Shown here: positions 7,566 to 16,716 of the stretch, piece after piece
Layout of the letters: every line of letters starts with the position of its first letter
Numbering within the stretch: position 1 is the first letter of the stretch
Source of the DNA: Streptomyces sp. AA1529
Lineage (GTDB): Bacteria; Actinomycetota; Actinomycetes; Streptomycetales; Streptomycetaceae
Assembly: GCF_000280905.1 (NCBI RefSeq)
Contig: NZ_ALAP01000083.1
Coordinates: forward strand, 62,001 to 126,000
Length of the DNA stretch: 64,000 nucleotides
Direction of reading: 5' to 3'
Notes under the pieces: model-generated
What the model was told of the DNA's origin: nothing
Database searches by the model: none
Seen by the model: only the letters and a program-made list of their open reading frames with translations
Translations under genes and position numbers: made by a program

Positions 7566-7760
7566 GCACCCACTCTAGTCAAATTTGAATACCTTGAGGT
7601 GTGCTCCGTGTGCTGCGCGCGCCCGCGCACCGGAAGACCACGCACACCGCGTCCGCCCGGAGGCCCGGCCCCGGGCGCGTCGCGGACATGCGGGCCGTGC
7701 CCCGACCATGATGGGGTCGGTGAAGGCGGGTCGCGGGGCGCGCCCGCCGGGGAGGCACTG

Positions 7761-9242
7761 ATGGCACAGCAGCCCGAACCCGCCTCCGGGCGGGCCGGGA
7801 CGACGGCGGACGAGCAGCCGTACACACCGGATCCGCGGCGCTGGAAGGCCCTGTCGGTATGTCTGATCGTCGGCTTCATGTCCCTGCTGGACGTCTCCAT
7901 CGTCAACGTCGCGCTGCCCGCGATCGAGAAGGGGCTGGCCGCCTCGCAGTCCGCCCTCTCCTGGGTCGTCTCCGGATACGCCCTCACCTTCGGCCTCGTC
8001 CTCGTCCCCGCCGGCCGGGTCGGGGACGCACTCGGCAGGCGCACCGCCTTCCTCGGCGGGCTGGTCCTGTTCACCGCCGCTTCCATGGCCTGCGGTTTCG
8101 CCCAGGGAGCCGGCTGGCTGGTGGGGTCACGCGGAGTGCAGGGCGTGGGCGGCGGGCTGCTGATGCCGCAGATCTCCGGAATGATCCAGCAGCTCTTCCG
8201 GGGGGCCGAGCGCGGCAAGGCGTTCGGACTGCTCGGCTCCACCATCGGCCTGTCCACCGCCGTCGGACCGCTGCTGGGCGGGCTGCTCATCCAGATCTTC
8301 GGCGCGGCGGAGGGCTGGCGCTGGGTGTTCTTCGTGAACCTGCCCATCGGCATCGTCGCGTTCCTGCTGGCGCTGCGGCTGGTGCCGCACGCCTGCGCCG
8401 AGCGCGACACCGGGCACCGGCACAGCCTCGACCCGGTCGGTGTGGCGCTGCTGGGCTCGGGGGTGCTGGCGCTGCTGCTGCCGCTGGTGGAGGAGCGGCA
8501 GTGGCACGGGCAGGGCAAGTGGCTGCTGGTTCCCGTCGGCGCGCTGCTGATCTGCGCGTTCGTGGGGTGGGAGCGGGTCTACCAGCGGCGGGGCAGGGAG
8601 CCCCTGGTGGATCTGCGGCTCTTCCGGGACCGCTCGTACTCGCTGGGCGCCCTGCTGGGGCTGGTCTACTTCGCCGGGTTCACCACGATCTTCTTCATCT
8701 TCACCCTCTTCCTGCAGAACGGCATGGGCTACACCGCGCTGCAGGCCGGACTGACCCTGACGCCCTTCGCCGTCGGCTCGGCGATCTCGTCGGCCATCGG
8801 CGGCCGGTTCATCACCCGCGTGGGCCGTCCGCTGATCGCCGTCGGGCTGGGGCTGGTGCTGACCGGTCTCGCGGGCGCGGCGCTCGCGGTGCACGAGGTG
8901 CAGAACAGCGGGGTCGGCTGGGCGCTGACCGGGCCGATGCTCTGGGCGGGGCTCGGCTCCGGGCTGGTCATCTCCCCGAACCAGACGCTGGCCCTGCGGT
9001 CGGTGCCCGTCGCGCAGGGCGGGGCGGCGGGCGGGGTGATCCAGACCGGCCAGCGGATCGGTTCGGCCGCCGGGATCGCCGCGGTGGGCGCGGTCTTCTT
9101 CGCCCGGCTGGCCGGCAGCCGCAACTGGGCGACCGCACTGGACTACGGTCTGCTCACCGCCGTGTGTTTCGTCGCGGCCGCGCTGGTGGTGGCCGTCGCA
9201 GACGTCCTGTACGGGCGGCGCGCCGCGCGCCGGGAGGAGTGA
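7761..9242 (+). CDS. DHA2-family (EmrB/QacA-type) 14-TM drug:proton antiporter
   Basis: A 493-aa major facilitator protein. ATG 7761 follows GGGGAGG. Motifs include LDVSIVNVALPAIE in TM1 (the D-x-S-I-V-N-V-A-L-P signature of DHA2), WVVSGYALTFGLVLVPAGRV-GDALGRR for motif A, and GSTIGLSTAVGPLLGGLLIQ for motif C. There are about 14 hydrophobic segments. Such pumps expel toxic or antibiotic compounds using the proton gradient. No local regulator is adjacent; the decayed VOC gene upstream is on the other strand. The substrate cannot be inferred. Confidence 0.9.
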   Translation: MAQQPEPASGRAGTTADEQPYTPDPRRWKALSVCLIVGFMSLLDVSIVNVALPAIEKGLAASQSALSWVVSGYALTFGLVLVPAGRVGDALGRRTAFLGGLVLFTAASMACGFAQGAGWLVGSRGVQGVGGGLLMPQISGMIQQLFRGAERGKAFGLLGSTIGLSTAVGPLLGGLLIQIFGAAEGWRWVFFVNLPIGIVAFLLALRLVPHACAERDTGHRHSLDPVGVALLGSGVLALLLPLVEERQWHGQGKWLLVPVGALLICAFVGWERVYQRRGREPLVDLRLFRDRSYSLGALLGLVYFAGFTTIFFIFTLFLQNGMGYTALQAGLTLTPFAVGSAISSAIGGRFITRVGRPLIAVGLGLVLTGLAGAALAVHEVQNSGVGWALTGPMLWAGLGSGLVISPNQTLALRSVPVAQGGAAGGVIQTGQRIGSAAGIAAVGAVFFARLAGSRNWATALDYGLLTAVCFVAAALVVAVADVLYGRRAARREE

Positions 9243-9312
9243 GGGAGAATGTCCGGTGCGCACGTCCGTGCGTACGCAGCGCACCACCGCACCCCTCGTT
9301 GGAGACCGAGCC

Positions 9313-9519
9313 ATGCCAGCCCCCGCCCGCCGCATGCCCCAGGGCCTCGCCCGCTACGCGACCCTCATCTGTGTCCTGGCCGCCGTCGCGGCTGTGGTCT
9401 CCTTCGCCAACGGGAGCTGGCTCGGTGTCGTGTGGGTACTGCTGGCGGGCCTGACCTCGAACATGGCCTGGTACTACCACCGCAGGACGGCGCGGCCCGC
9501 GGAGCGCCAGGACGTCTGA
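9313..9519 (+). CDS. Small two-TM membrane protein
   Basis: A 68-aa protein. ATG 9313 is preceded by GGAGA. Two hydrophobic segments (about residues 15-32 and 35-52) are joined by a short NGSW turn, and the tail WYYHRRTARPAERQ is basic. It lies 70 bp downstream of the efflux pump gene on the same strand and ends 10 bp before the convergent protease gene. Short proteins of this layout are common in Streptomyces and have no known role. Confidence 0.65.
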   Translation: MPAPARRMPQGLARYATLICVLAAVAAVVSFANGSWLGVVWVLLAGLTSNMAWYYHRRTARPAERQDV

Positions 9520-9529
9520 GGCGGCTCGC

Positions 9530-10327
9530 TCAGGGGACGAACACGTTCTGGGGTTCGCCCTCCCAGAAGCGGAAGTACTCCAGCCCCAGATAGGTCTCCG
9601 GTTCGGAGACGTCCATACCCCGCAGCAGGGTGTCGACGAAGTCCCAGAAGACCTCGTTGACCTGCGGAATCCACAAGCACCCGAAGACGATCAGCAGCCC
9701 GAACGGAGCGAGTGGCTCCGCCTGCTGCCGGGCGCGGGGCGACAGCCAGGGTTCCAGGACGCCGAAGCCGTCGAGCCCCGGCACGGGCAGCAGGTTCAGC
9801 AGCGCGGCGGTCACCTGGAGCAGCGCGAGAAAGGCCAGCGCGCAGCGGAAGGCGACGGGGACGTCGTGCATCGCGCCGAGCCAGAACGGTGCCGTGAGCA
9901 CGGCCGCGAACAGCGCGTTCGTCAGCGGTCCGGCCGCCGAGATCAGGCTGTGCCGCCAGCGGCCCCTGATCCGGCCGCGTTCGATGTAGACCGCACCGCC
10001 GGGCAGGCCGATGCCGCCGAGGACGACGAAGAGCACCGGCAGCACGATGCTGAGCATGGCGTGCGTGTAGTGCAGCGGGTTCAGCGTCAGATATCCCTTC
10101 GCCCCCACGGACACGTCTCCGGCCCGCAGCGCCGACCGGGCGTGCGCGTACTCGTGCAGGCACAGCGAGATGATCCATCCGGAGACGACGAAGAAGAACA
10201 CGGCGACGCCCGTCACCTCGGCCCAGCCGGCCCAGACAGCCCAGCCGGAGACCGCCATGATCGCGACGAGACCGAGGAAGACCGGGCTGATCCGGTGATG
10301 GTCCGGGTGGGTGGCGGTGCTGGTCAT
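9530..10327 (-). CDS. M50-type site-2 protease family protein
   Basis: A 265-aa integral membrane metalloprotease homologue. The zinc motif is CLHEYAHA with His58, Glu59 and His62. The second metal-ligand motif is LLPVPGLDGFG, the NPDG equivalent. About six membrane segments are visible. It matches the small actinobacterial S2P group without a PDZ domain, so its substrates may differ from classical RseP types. ATG 10327 has no ribosome binding site, and TACGGT (complement of 10336-10341) ends eight bases upstream, so a leaderless mRNA is likely. It is convergent with the small membrane protein gene. Confidence 0.86.
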   Translation of the reverse strand: MTSTATHPDHHRISPVFLGLVAIMAVSGWAVWAGWAEVTGVAVFFFVVSGWIISLCLHEYAHARSALRAGDVSVGAKGYLTLNPLHYTHAMLSIVLPVLFVVLGGIGLPGGAVYIERGRIRGRWRHSLISAAGPLTNALFAAVLTAPFWLGAMHDVPVAFRCALAFLALLQVTAALLNLLPVPGLDGFGVLEPWLSPRARQQAEPLAPFGLLIVFGCLWIPQVNEVFWDFVDTLLRGMDVSEPETYLGLEYFRFWEGEPQNVFVP

Positions 10328-10436
10328 GGATCCAGACCGTACCCGCAGCGGCCGGAGCCCGCGAACCCCGCGTCCGATACCGGCCGTTGGGGCCGACTGG
10401 CCCGCCGGAGCAGTCTTCGGCGGGCCAGGAACAGGG

Positions 10437-11411
10437 TCACCGCGCCGCGGCCGAGGACTTCGGCGCCGCTCCGGAGGCTGCCGGGGACACGTCCGGGGGC
10501 GCCTCCGCGGCGGCTGCCGCGGGAGCCCGGGCCGCCACCCCCCGTCCGCCGCGCCGTCCCGCCAGCGACACCAGCGTGACGCCGCCGATCAGCAGCGCGG
10601 CGGCCAGGGCGTCCGGCGCGGTGATGCGTTCGCCCAGCAGCACCGCTGCCGAGGTCATGCCGAAGACCGGCACCAGCAGTGAGAAGGGTGCCACGGCCGA
10701 GGCGTCGTAGTGCCGCAGCAGGAATCCCCAGGCGGCGAAGCCGAAGAGGGTCGCGACCCAGGCGACGAAGCAGACGGCGCCGAGCCCGCCGAGGTCGAGG
10801 GAGCGCAGCGCGGCGAGGTCGGCGGCGGGGCCTTCGAAGAGGAGGGAGAGCACCGCCAGCGGCAGCGGCGGGACGAGACTCACCCACACCATCCACGAGA
10901 GCGCGTCCGGGGGTGCCGCCTTCCGGGTCAGCACGTTGGACACGCCCCAGGCCGCGGCCGCCGCGACGACCAGGAGGAAGCCGCCCAGCGGGCCCGCCGA
11001 GCCCTGCCCCGCGCCGGCCACCGCGATCCCGGCCAGCGCCACCGCCATACCGGTCAGCCGCACCCTGCCGAGTCGTTCGTGCAGGAAAGCGGCGGCGAAG
11101 ACGGCGGTGAAGACCGCCTGCACCTGGAGGACGAGTGAGGAGAGTCCCGCGGGCATCCCGGCGCGCATCCCGATGAACAGCAGCCCGAATTTCGCCACTC
11201 CCAGGGCCAGCCCGACGGCGACGATCCAGCGCAGCGCGACGCCGGGGCGGCGGACGAGGAAGACGGCGGGGAGCGCGGCGACCAGGAAGCGCAGCGCGGA
11301 GAAGAGCAGCGGCGGGAAGTGCCGCAGCCCGATGTCGATGACGACGAAATTGACACCCCAGACGGCGGTGACGAGGACGGCGAGGGCGCAGTGGAGGGGA
11401 CGCAGGCGCAT
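10437..11411 (-). CDS. EamA-family (DMT superfamily) transporter
   Basis: A 324-aa protein with about ten membrane helices in two EamA repeats. The first opens CALAVLVTAVWGVNFVVIDI; the second is at WGVSNVLTRKAAPPDALSWM. The Ala/Pro-rich tail after residue 290 is probably a disordered cytoplasmic end. This superfamily exports metabolites or amino acids. I prefer ATG 11411 because the family begins right before the first helix; an in-frame ATG at 11462 is possible. It is transcribed away from a LysR gene around a perfect palindrome, so it is probably the regulated target. Confidence 0.85.
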   Translation of the reverse strand: MRLRPLHCALAVLVTAVWGVNFVVIDIGLRHFPPLLFSALRFLVAALPAVFLVRRPGVALRWIVAVGLALGVAKFGLLFIGMRAGMPAGLSSLVLQVQAVFTAVFAAAFLHERLGRVRLTGMAVALAGIAVAGAGQGSAGPLGGFLLVVAAAAAWGVSNVLTRKAAPPDALSWMVWVSLVPPLPLAVLSLLFEGPAADLAALRSLDLGGLGAVCFVAWVATLFGFAAWGFLLRHYDASAVAPFSLLVPVFGMTSAAVLLGERITAPDALAAALLIGGVTLVSLAGRRGGRGVAARAPAAAAAEAPPDVSPAASGAAPKSSAAAR

Positions 11412-11467
11412 GCTCCGATCGTCGCGGGCCGGACCGTTCAGTACCAGCACAGACTTCTTCATGGTTG

Positions 11468-11486
11468 GATTCAGCGATACTGAATC
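11468..11486. promoter_or_regulatory. Perfect palindrome GATTCAG-N5-CTGAATC between EamA and LysR genes
   Basis: Seven-base arms at 11468-11474 and 11480-11486 match exactly. A half-site TTCAGTA also occurs near 11437, toward the transporter start. The size and T/A-ended symmetry fit a LysR-type recognition site, so this is the likely operator of the adjacent regulator. Confidence 0.65.
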
Positions 11487-11550
11487 GTCCGTGCCGCTGG
11501 ACCGCCGTGCCCGCCGTGCGGGCGCGGAAACCGGAGAGGGGCGCAGAGAC

Positions 11551-12507
11551 GTGCTCGACCTGTCCAGACTGCGTGCGCTGCACGCGGTCCACCTGCACGG
11601 TTCGGTGGGGAAGGCCGCGCAGGCGCTCGGCTACACCCCGTCCGCCGTCTCCCAGCAGGTCGCCAAGCTGGAACGGGAGACCGGCACCGCGCTGCTGGAG
11701 CGGGCGGGGCGCGGGATCGCCCTCACCGACGACGCGCTGATGCTGGTGCGGACCGCGGAGGAGGTGCTCGGCCTCGTCGAACAGGCCGAGGTCGCGCTGG
11801 AGCAGCGCAAGGGGCACCCCGCCGGTCAGCTGCGGCTCGCGGCCTTCCCCAGCGGCGCCCGCGGGCTGATGCCCCGCGTCCTGGCGCAACTCGCCGCCGA
11901 CCACCCGCAACTGGACCTGCGGATGTCGGAGGTCGATCCGCATCTCTCGGTGGGGCTGGTGGCCAGGGGCGAGATCGATCTGGCCCTGGCCCACGACTGG
12001 GACATCACCCCGATGCCCGCACCCGAGGGGGTGCGCAGCGTTCCGCTGGGCGTGGACACCTGCGAGGTGCTGGTGCCGGCCGGGCATCCGCTGGCCACGC
12101 TGGACACCCTGCGGACGGCGGACCTGGCCGGCCGGCGCTGGGTGTGCCAGCCGCCGGGCACCGTCTGCCACGACTGGCTGCACACGACGCTGCGCGCCGC
12201 GGGCCAGGAGCCGGATGTCGCCTACTACGTGGCCGAGTTCCAGACCCAGGTCGCCCTGGTCGCCGCGGGGCTGGGCATCGCCCTGCTGCCCCGGCTGGGG
12301 CGGGGGCCGCTGCCCGACGGGGTGGTGCTGCGCCCCCTGGAGCCCACGCCCACCCGCCGGTTGTTCGCGGTCACCCGCGACGGGCTGCTGCGTCGCCCGG
12401 CGGTCAGGGTGGCGCTGCGCGTCCTGCGCGAGGCGGCGAGCGCCGTTCCCTCCTCCGCGTGCTGCCAATGCCACCGACAGGGTGGTGTGGACTCGCTCAA
12501 AGAGTGA
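11551..12507 (+). CDS. LysR-family transcriptional regulator
   Basis: A 318-aa protein from GTG 11551 with GGAGAGG eleven bases upstream. The start LDLSRLRALHAVHLHGSVGK leads into the winged helix-turn-helix ALGYTPSAVSQQVAKLERET. A co-inducer-binding domain with LRLAAFPSGARGLMP and EIDLALAHDWD follows. LysR proteins act as tetramers and often control the divergent gene, here the EamA transporter. The 7-bp palindrome at 11468-11486 is the probable site. The C terminus has an unusual CCQC before the stop. Confidence 0.88.
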   Translation: MLDLSRLRALHAVHLHGSVGKAAQALGYTPSAVSQQVAKLERETGTALLERAGRGIALTDDALMLVRTAEEVLGLVEQAEVALEQRKGHPAGQLRLAAFPSGARGLMPRVLAQLAADHPQLDLRMSEVDPHLSVGLVARGEIDLALAHDWDITPMPAPEGVRSVPLGVDTCEVLVPAGHPLATLDTLRTADLAGRRWVCQPPGTVCHDWLHTTLRAAGQEPDVAYYVAEFQTQVALVAAGLGIALLPRLGRGPLPDGVVLRPLEPTPTRRLFAVTRDGLLRRPAVRVALRVLREAASAVPSSACCQCHRQGGVDSLKE

Positions 12508-12630
12508 CGTTACGGCGGATTCCGGAGCAGAAGCCGCGATGCCTGCTGTTCTGAACCGGTGCGAGTGCACATCTCCCGACGTCCCGCCGACAGGGGCGGA
12601 GCAGACGCGGGAAGAGGAAAGGACAGCCAG

Positions 12631-12999
12631 ATGAGGAAGTCGGCAACAACCCGCCGCGCACGGGCCCTGACCGTGGTGGCGGCGATGGCGACGGCGCTGG
12701 TGGGCATGGCCCCGGTGGCGGCGGTCGCCGGTGACGGGCCCGACGGCGGTCACCACCACAAGCGCGGCTACGTCTGCGACCGGCTGGAGCGGGACCACCG
12801 CGACCACCACCATCATGCCGCGGTCGGCAGCGGCCGGTGCCACGCGATCAACGCCCCGCGCCGCGGCGACATCCGCGGGCCGTTCACCATCCAGACCCGG
12901 CACGGCCACCACAAGGTGCTCTGCGTGAGCAGGCACGGCGGCTCCGGCTACGCCAACACCCCCAAGTGGGTGCGCGGTAAGGACTGCCGCCGCGCCTGA
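12631..12999 (+). CDS. Small secreted histidine-rich protein with four cysteines
   Basis: A 122-aa protein. ATG 12631 has AAAGGA upstream. The Sec-type signal peptide has a basic start and a hydrophobic core, with probable cleavage after AVA at residue 33. The mature part carries His clusters at 41-43, 59-62 and 91-94 and four Cys (49, 70, 98, 119) that could form two disulfides. Such clusters suggest metal binding outside the cell, but this is inference only. A very strong hairpin follows at 13016-13053. No family is recognised. Confidence 0.78.
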   Translation: MRKSATTRRARALTVVAAMATALVGMAPVAAVAGDGPDGGHHHKRGYVCDRLERDHRDHHHHAAVGSGRCHAINAPRRGDIRGPFTIQTRHGHHKVLCVSRHGGSGYANTPKWVRGKDCRRA

Positions 13000-13015
13000 C
13001 CGGCGGGGCACGCCA

Positions 13016-13053
13016 CGGGCCGGGAGCACGGACTCCTCCGTGCTCCCGGCCCG
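13016..13053. terminator. 17-bp terminator hairpin
   Basis: Arms 13016-13032 and 13037-13053 are exact complements around a CTCC loop. They lie just after the histidine-rich protein gene and before the AfsR-like regulator. Confidence 0.85.
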
Positions 13054-13221
13054 TTCGGCGTCCGGCCTCCCGCGCACGCCCCCTGCGGCCCGCTGTCCGC
13101 ATCGCGTCCGCGCTCCGGCCCCCGGATCTCCCACCGCCCCCGGAAATCGCTCCCGGTTCCCCGGAAGGCCGGGAGCGGTCCGCGTCGGCCGTCTGCCCAC
13201 CGGGTGCCGCACGGCCGATGG

Positions 13222-13233
13222 CAGTATGTGAGG
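13222..13233 (+). promoter_or_regulatory. Candidate -10 for leaderless AfsR-like gene
   Basis: CAGTAT at 13222-13227 ends six bases before GTG 13234. No Shine-Dalgarno sequence is seen. GTG 13228 is a second possible start. Confidence 0.4.
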
Positions 13234-16200
13234 GTGCGCTACCTCTATCGCGTTCTGGGAACCACCCAGGCCCTCCGCCAGGACGGCACCGCCGTGCCGA
13301 TCGGGGGAGCGCGGCTGCGCGCTCTGCTGACCGCGCTCGCTCTCGCGGGGGGCCGCACGGTGCGCTCCGGTGAACTCGCCGCATCCGTGTGGGGGGAGGA
13401 CGAGGACCCGCCGGCCGACGAGACGGCGGCGCTCCAGGCACTCGTCGGACGGCTGCGCAGGTCCCTGGGCCGGGAGGCGGTGGGCTCCGGGGAGGGCGGC
13501 TACCGGCTGGTGGCCGACCGCGACGACATCGACCTGTACCGCTTCGAGCGGCTGGCCTCGGAGGGGGCCGCCGCGCTCGCGGACGACGACCCGGCCAAGG
13601 CCGTCGACCTTCTGGACGACGCCCTCGCCCTGTGGCGCGGCCCCGCGCTGACCGACCTGCCCGACGGGGGAGGGGCCGCCGGTGTCCGCGCCGCCGACCG
13701 CGCGCTGGGCGCCCGTCGGCACCGGGCCGAGGCGGCGCTCGCCCTCGGCCGGGCCGAGGAAGTGCTGCCCTCGGTGCGGCAGTTGGCCGCCGAGCACCCG
13801 ATCGACGAACCGCTGCAGGCGGTCCTGCTGCGCGCGCTGCGCGACGCGGGCCGCACCGCCGAGGCGCTGGCCGCCTACGAGGTGGTCCGCGCCCGGCTCG
13901 CCGACCGGCTGGGAACCGATCCGGGCGCCGAACTCCGGGAACTGCACGCCCGCTTGCTGGCCGACGAGCCTCCGGCGGCCGTCCCGGAGCGCTCCGCCGG
14001 GCCCGCAGCGGGACGGCCGTCCCGGCGGGCGCCGGGGAATCTGCGGGCCGGTCTCACCTCGTTCGTCGGCCGGGACGCTGAGATCGAGGCGCTGTCCCGG
14101 GAGCTGGGTGCGGCGCGGTTGGTGACGCTGACCGGGCCCGGTGGGGCGGGCAAGACCCGGCTGTCCTTGGAGGCGGCGGCGCGGGCCCGCGCGGAGCGCG
14201 GCGAGGAGTGGGCGGACGGTGTGTGGGTGGCCGAACTCGCCGCCGTACGCGACCCGGAGGACCAGGGGGCGACGGCGGAGGCCGTGCTCACCGCGCTCGG
14301 CGGGCGCGAGACCCTGCTGACCGGTACCACCGCAGAGGGGCTGCGGGCGGCCTCCGACCCGACGGTGGGAGATCCGCTGGCCCAGCTGTCCGAACGCTGC
14401 GCGGCCCGCCGGATGCTGCTGGTGCTGGACAACTGCGAGCATCTCGTCGGGGCGGCGGCGCGGGTGGTGGAGCGGCTGCTGGTGGAGTGCCCGGGGGTCA
14501 GCGTGCTGGCCACCAGCCGCGAACCGCTCGGTGTGCCCGGTGAGTTCGTCCGCCCGGTCGAGCCGTTGCCGGACCCGGTGGCGCTGCGGCTGCTGGCCGA
14601 ACGGGGCGCCTCCGCGCGTCCCGGGTTCCGGGTCGAGGACGATCCGGAGGCGTGTGCCGAGATCTGCCGCCGGCTGGACGGGCTGCCGCTGGCGATCGAG
14701 CTGGCGGCGGCCCGGCTGCGCTCGCTCGCCCCCGGGCAGCTCGCCCGCCGTCTCGACCAGCGGTTCCGGCTGCTCAACAGCGGCAGTCGGACGGTGCTGC
14801 CGCGTCAGCAGACGCTGCGCGCGGTGGTCGACTGGTCGTGGGAGCTGCTGGACGCGGCGGAGCGGGCTGTGCTGCGGCGGCTGTCGGTCTTCGTGGGCGG
14901 CTGCCGGCTGGAGCAGGTCGAGGAGGTGTGCGCGGATCTGGCCGAGCGGACGGACGAGGACATCGCCGCGCTGCTCAGTTCCCTTGTCGACAAGTCGCTG
15001 GTGGTGGCCGCCCCCGACGACGCGGCCGGGATGCGCTACCGGCTGCTGGAGACCGTCGCCGAGTACGCCGCCGAGAAGCTGGACGCGGTGCCGGGCGAAC
15101 GGGAGCACGCCGAGCGCCGCCATCTGGTCGTCTACCGCGAGCTGGCCCGCAACGCCGATCCGCTGCTGCGCGGGCCCCAGCAGGTCACCTGGCTGGACCG
15201 GCTGGAGCGCGAGCACGACAACATCCGCGCCGCACTGCGCCGGGCCGTCGCCGCCCGGGACGAGCACGAGGCGCTGTGCATGATCCTGTCGATGAGCTGG
15301 TTCTGGCAGCTGCGCGGCCACCGCGGCGACGCCCGCCACTGGGGGGACGCCGCGCTGGCCCTCGGCCCCGACCCCTTCGCCGCCCCGGCCCGCCCCGCAC
15401 CGCCGCTGTACGAGCCGTGCACCGCCAAGCCGCCGCCCATGAGCGAGGAGCAGCTCTGGGAGGCCCGGCGCGGGGCGCGGCTGATGGTGCTGGCGGACGC
15501 GGAGGAGGGCGTGCGGGAGCTGGCGAGCCCGCAGCGGCAGGCGGAGCTGCGCACCATCACCCGGGTCTACTCGCCGGGGATGCCGCAGGTGTGCCGTATC
15601 CCGGGCTGCATGTGGTTCTTCGCCTGGATGATGATCGGTGAGGTGGGCAAGCTCGCGGAGCTGTCCGACGCCTTCGTGGCGGGCTGCCGCGAACTGGGCT
15701 ACGAGTGGGAGCTGGCCTTCGCCCTCCAGCTCCGCGCCAAACTCACCAGCGACCACCCCGAGAGCTGGGACCGGTCGACCGCGGACGCGGCGGAGAGCCT
15801 GGAGATCTTCCGCCGGGTCGGGGACGCCTGGGGGGAGGCCGAGGCGCTCTCGGGCCGCGCCGAAGCGCTCACCGCCCGGGGGGAGTTCGCGCGCGCCGCC
15901 GAGGACTGCCGGCACGCCATCGCCCGGGCCGACCAGCTGGGCGCCCACAGCCAGGTGCCGCAGCTCAAGTCCCGGCTGGGATCGGTGCTGGTGGAGCTGG
16001 ACGACCCGGCGCAGGTGGCCGAGGGCGAGCGGCTGATGGAGGAGGCCACCGAGGAGTCGGAGCACATGGGCGGCGAAGGCCCCAACTTCGCAGCTGTGCA
16101 GTGGGCCATCCATCTCACCCGGCTGGGCCGGACCACATCGGCGCGGGCGCTGCTGATCCCGCTGGTCGACCAGTTCGCCGAGCGGATCCCGCAGCTCTTC

Positions 16201-16596
16201 GCGGGGATGATCGAGGGCGTGCTGGCCTGGACGTATGTCGAGGACGGCCACGGCGAAGAGGCGCTGGCCATCGTCCAGGAGTCGATCCTCAAGACCCGCG
16301 AGGTGGTGGCGGAGGCCATCGCCCCGCACCTGACGCTGAGCCAGTTCCTGACCGCCGCACGGGCCCTGGCGCTGCTCGGCCGGGGCACCGAGGGCGGGCG
16401 CCTGGTCGGTGCCTACGACGGCCTCTCGAAGCTGCCGGAGGGGCACTTCCCGCACCCCGTCGAGCGCGCGTCGCGGAAGGCCGCCGAAGCGGCCGTGCGG
16501 GAAGCGCTGCCCGGGGGAGGAGCGTACGCACGGGCGTACGCCTCCGGCGCCGGCCTCACCCTGGCGGAAGCTGTCGACCTGGTGCGCGACGCCTGA
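13234..16596 (+). CDS. AfsR/SARP-type regulator with BTAD and NB-ARC ATPase domains
   Basis: A 1120-aa cytoplasmic regulator. Domains in order: an OmpR-like winged helix (RYLYRVLGTTQA to ERLASEG, about residues 1-95), a BTAD helical domain (to about 245), and an NTPase with P-loop LTGPGGAGKTRL (about 299) and Walker B MLLVLDNCEHL. STAND-type helical and TPR-like repeats fill the rest. Proteins of this design integrate nucleotide or kinase signals and recruit RNA polymerase at heptamer repeats. It faces a DrrAB-type exporter operon whose promoter carries such repeats, making that operon the likely target. Longer than classical SARPs, close to AfsR in size. Confidence 0.9.
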   Translation: MRYLYRVLGTTQALRQDGTAVPIGGARLRALLTALALAGGRTVRSGELAASVWGEDEDPPADETAALQALVGRLRRSLGREAVGSGEGGYRLVADRDDIDLYRFERLASEGAAALADDDPAKAVDLLDDALALWRGPALTDLPDGGGAAGVRAADRALGARRHRAEAALALGRAEEVLPSVRQLAAEHPIDEPLQAVLLRALRDAGRTAEALAAYEVVRARLADRLGTDPGAELRELHARLLADEPPAAVPERSAGPAAGRPSRRAPGNLRAGLTSFVGRDAEIEALSRELGAARLVTLTGPGGAGKTRLSLEAAARARAERGEEWADGVWVAELAAVRDPEDQGATAEAVLTALGGRETLLTGTTAEGLRAASDPTVGDPLAQLSERCAARRMLLVLDNCEHLVGAAARVVERLLVECPGVSVLATSREPLGVPGEFVRPVEPLPDPVALRLLAERGASARPGFRVEDDPEACAEICRRLDGLPLAIELAAARLRSLAPGQLARRLDQRFRLLNSGSRTVLPRQQTLRAVVDWSWELLDAAERAVLRRLSVFVGGCRLEQVEEVCADLAERTDEDIAALLSSLVDKSLVVAAPDDAAGMRYRLLETVAEYAAEKLDAVPGEREHAERRHLVVYRELARNADPLLRGPQQVTWLDRLEREHDNIRAALRRAVAARDEHEALCMILSMSWFWQLRGHRGDARHWGDAALALGPDPFAAPARPAPPLYEPCTAKPPPMSEEQLWEARRGARLMVLADAEEGVRELASPQRQAELRTITRVYSPGMPQVCRIPGCMWFFAWMMIGEVGKLAELSDAFVAGCRELGYEWELAFALQLRAKLTSDHPESWDRSTADAAESLEIFRRVGDAWGEAEALSGRAEALTARGEFARAAEDCRHAIARADQLGAHSQVPQLKSRLGSVLVELDDPAQVAEGERLMEEATEESEHMGGEGPNFAAVQWAIHLTRLGRTTSARALLIPLVDQFAERIPQLFAGMIEGVLAWTYVEDGHGEEALAIVQESILKTREVVAEAIAPHLTLSQFLTAARALALLGRGTEGGRLVGAYDGLSKLPEGHFPHPVERASRKAAEAAVREALPGGGAYARAYASGAGLTLAEAVDLVRDA

Positions 16597-16608
16597 ACCG
16601 GAGCGCCG

Positions 16609-16637
16609 CGGTCCCGGGCGCGCCGCGCCCGGGACCG
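16609..16637. terminator. Convergent terminator hairpin
   Basis: CGGTCCCGGGCGCG at 16609-16622 pairs with its complement at 16624-16637, giving 13 pairs and a tight loop. It lies between the AfsR-like gene and the facing permease gene, so it can serve both. Confidence 0.75.
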
Positions 16638-16716
16638 GTCGGCGCCCGGTTCTGTCCGGCTGCGGAGTCGCCGGCCTGAACCGCTCCGGCAGGGCCGGCT
16701 GCGGTACCCGGCACCG

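Noticed and set aside
10324..16455. A 2043-codon minus-strand frame over the EamA/LysR/AfsR-like region
   Set aside because: Low-complexity Arg/Gln/Gly composition, no domain. It is the antisense of real genes and an effect of GC bias.
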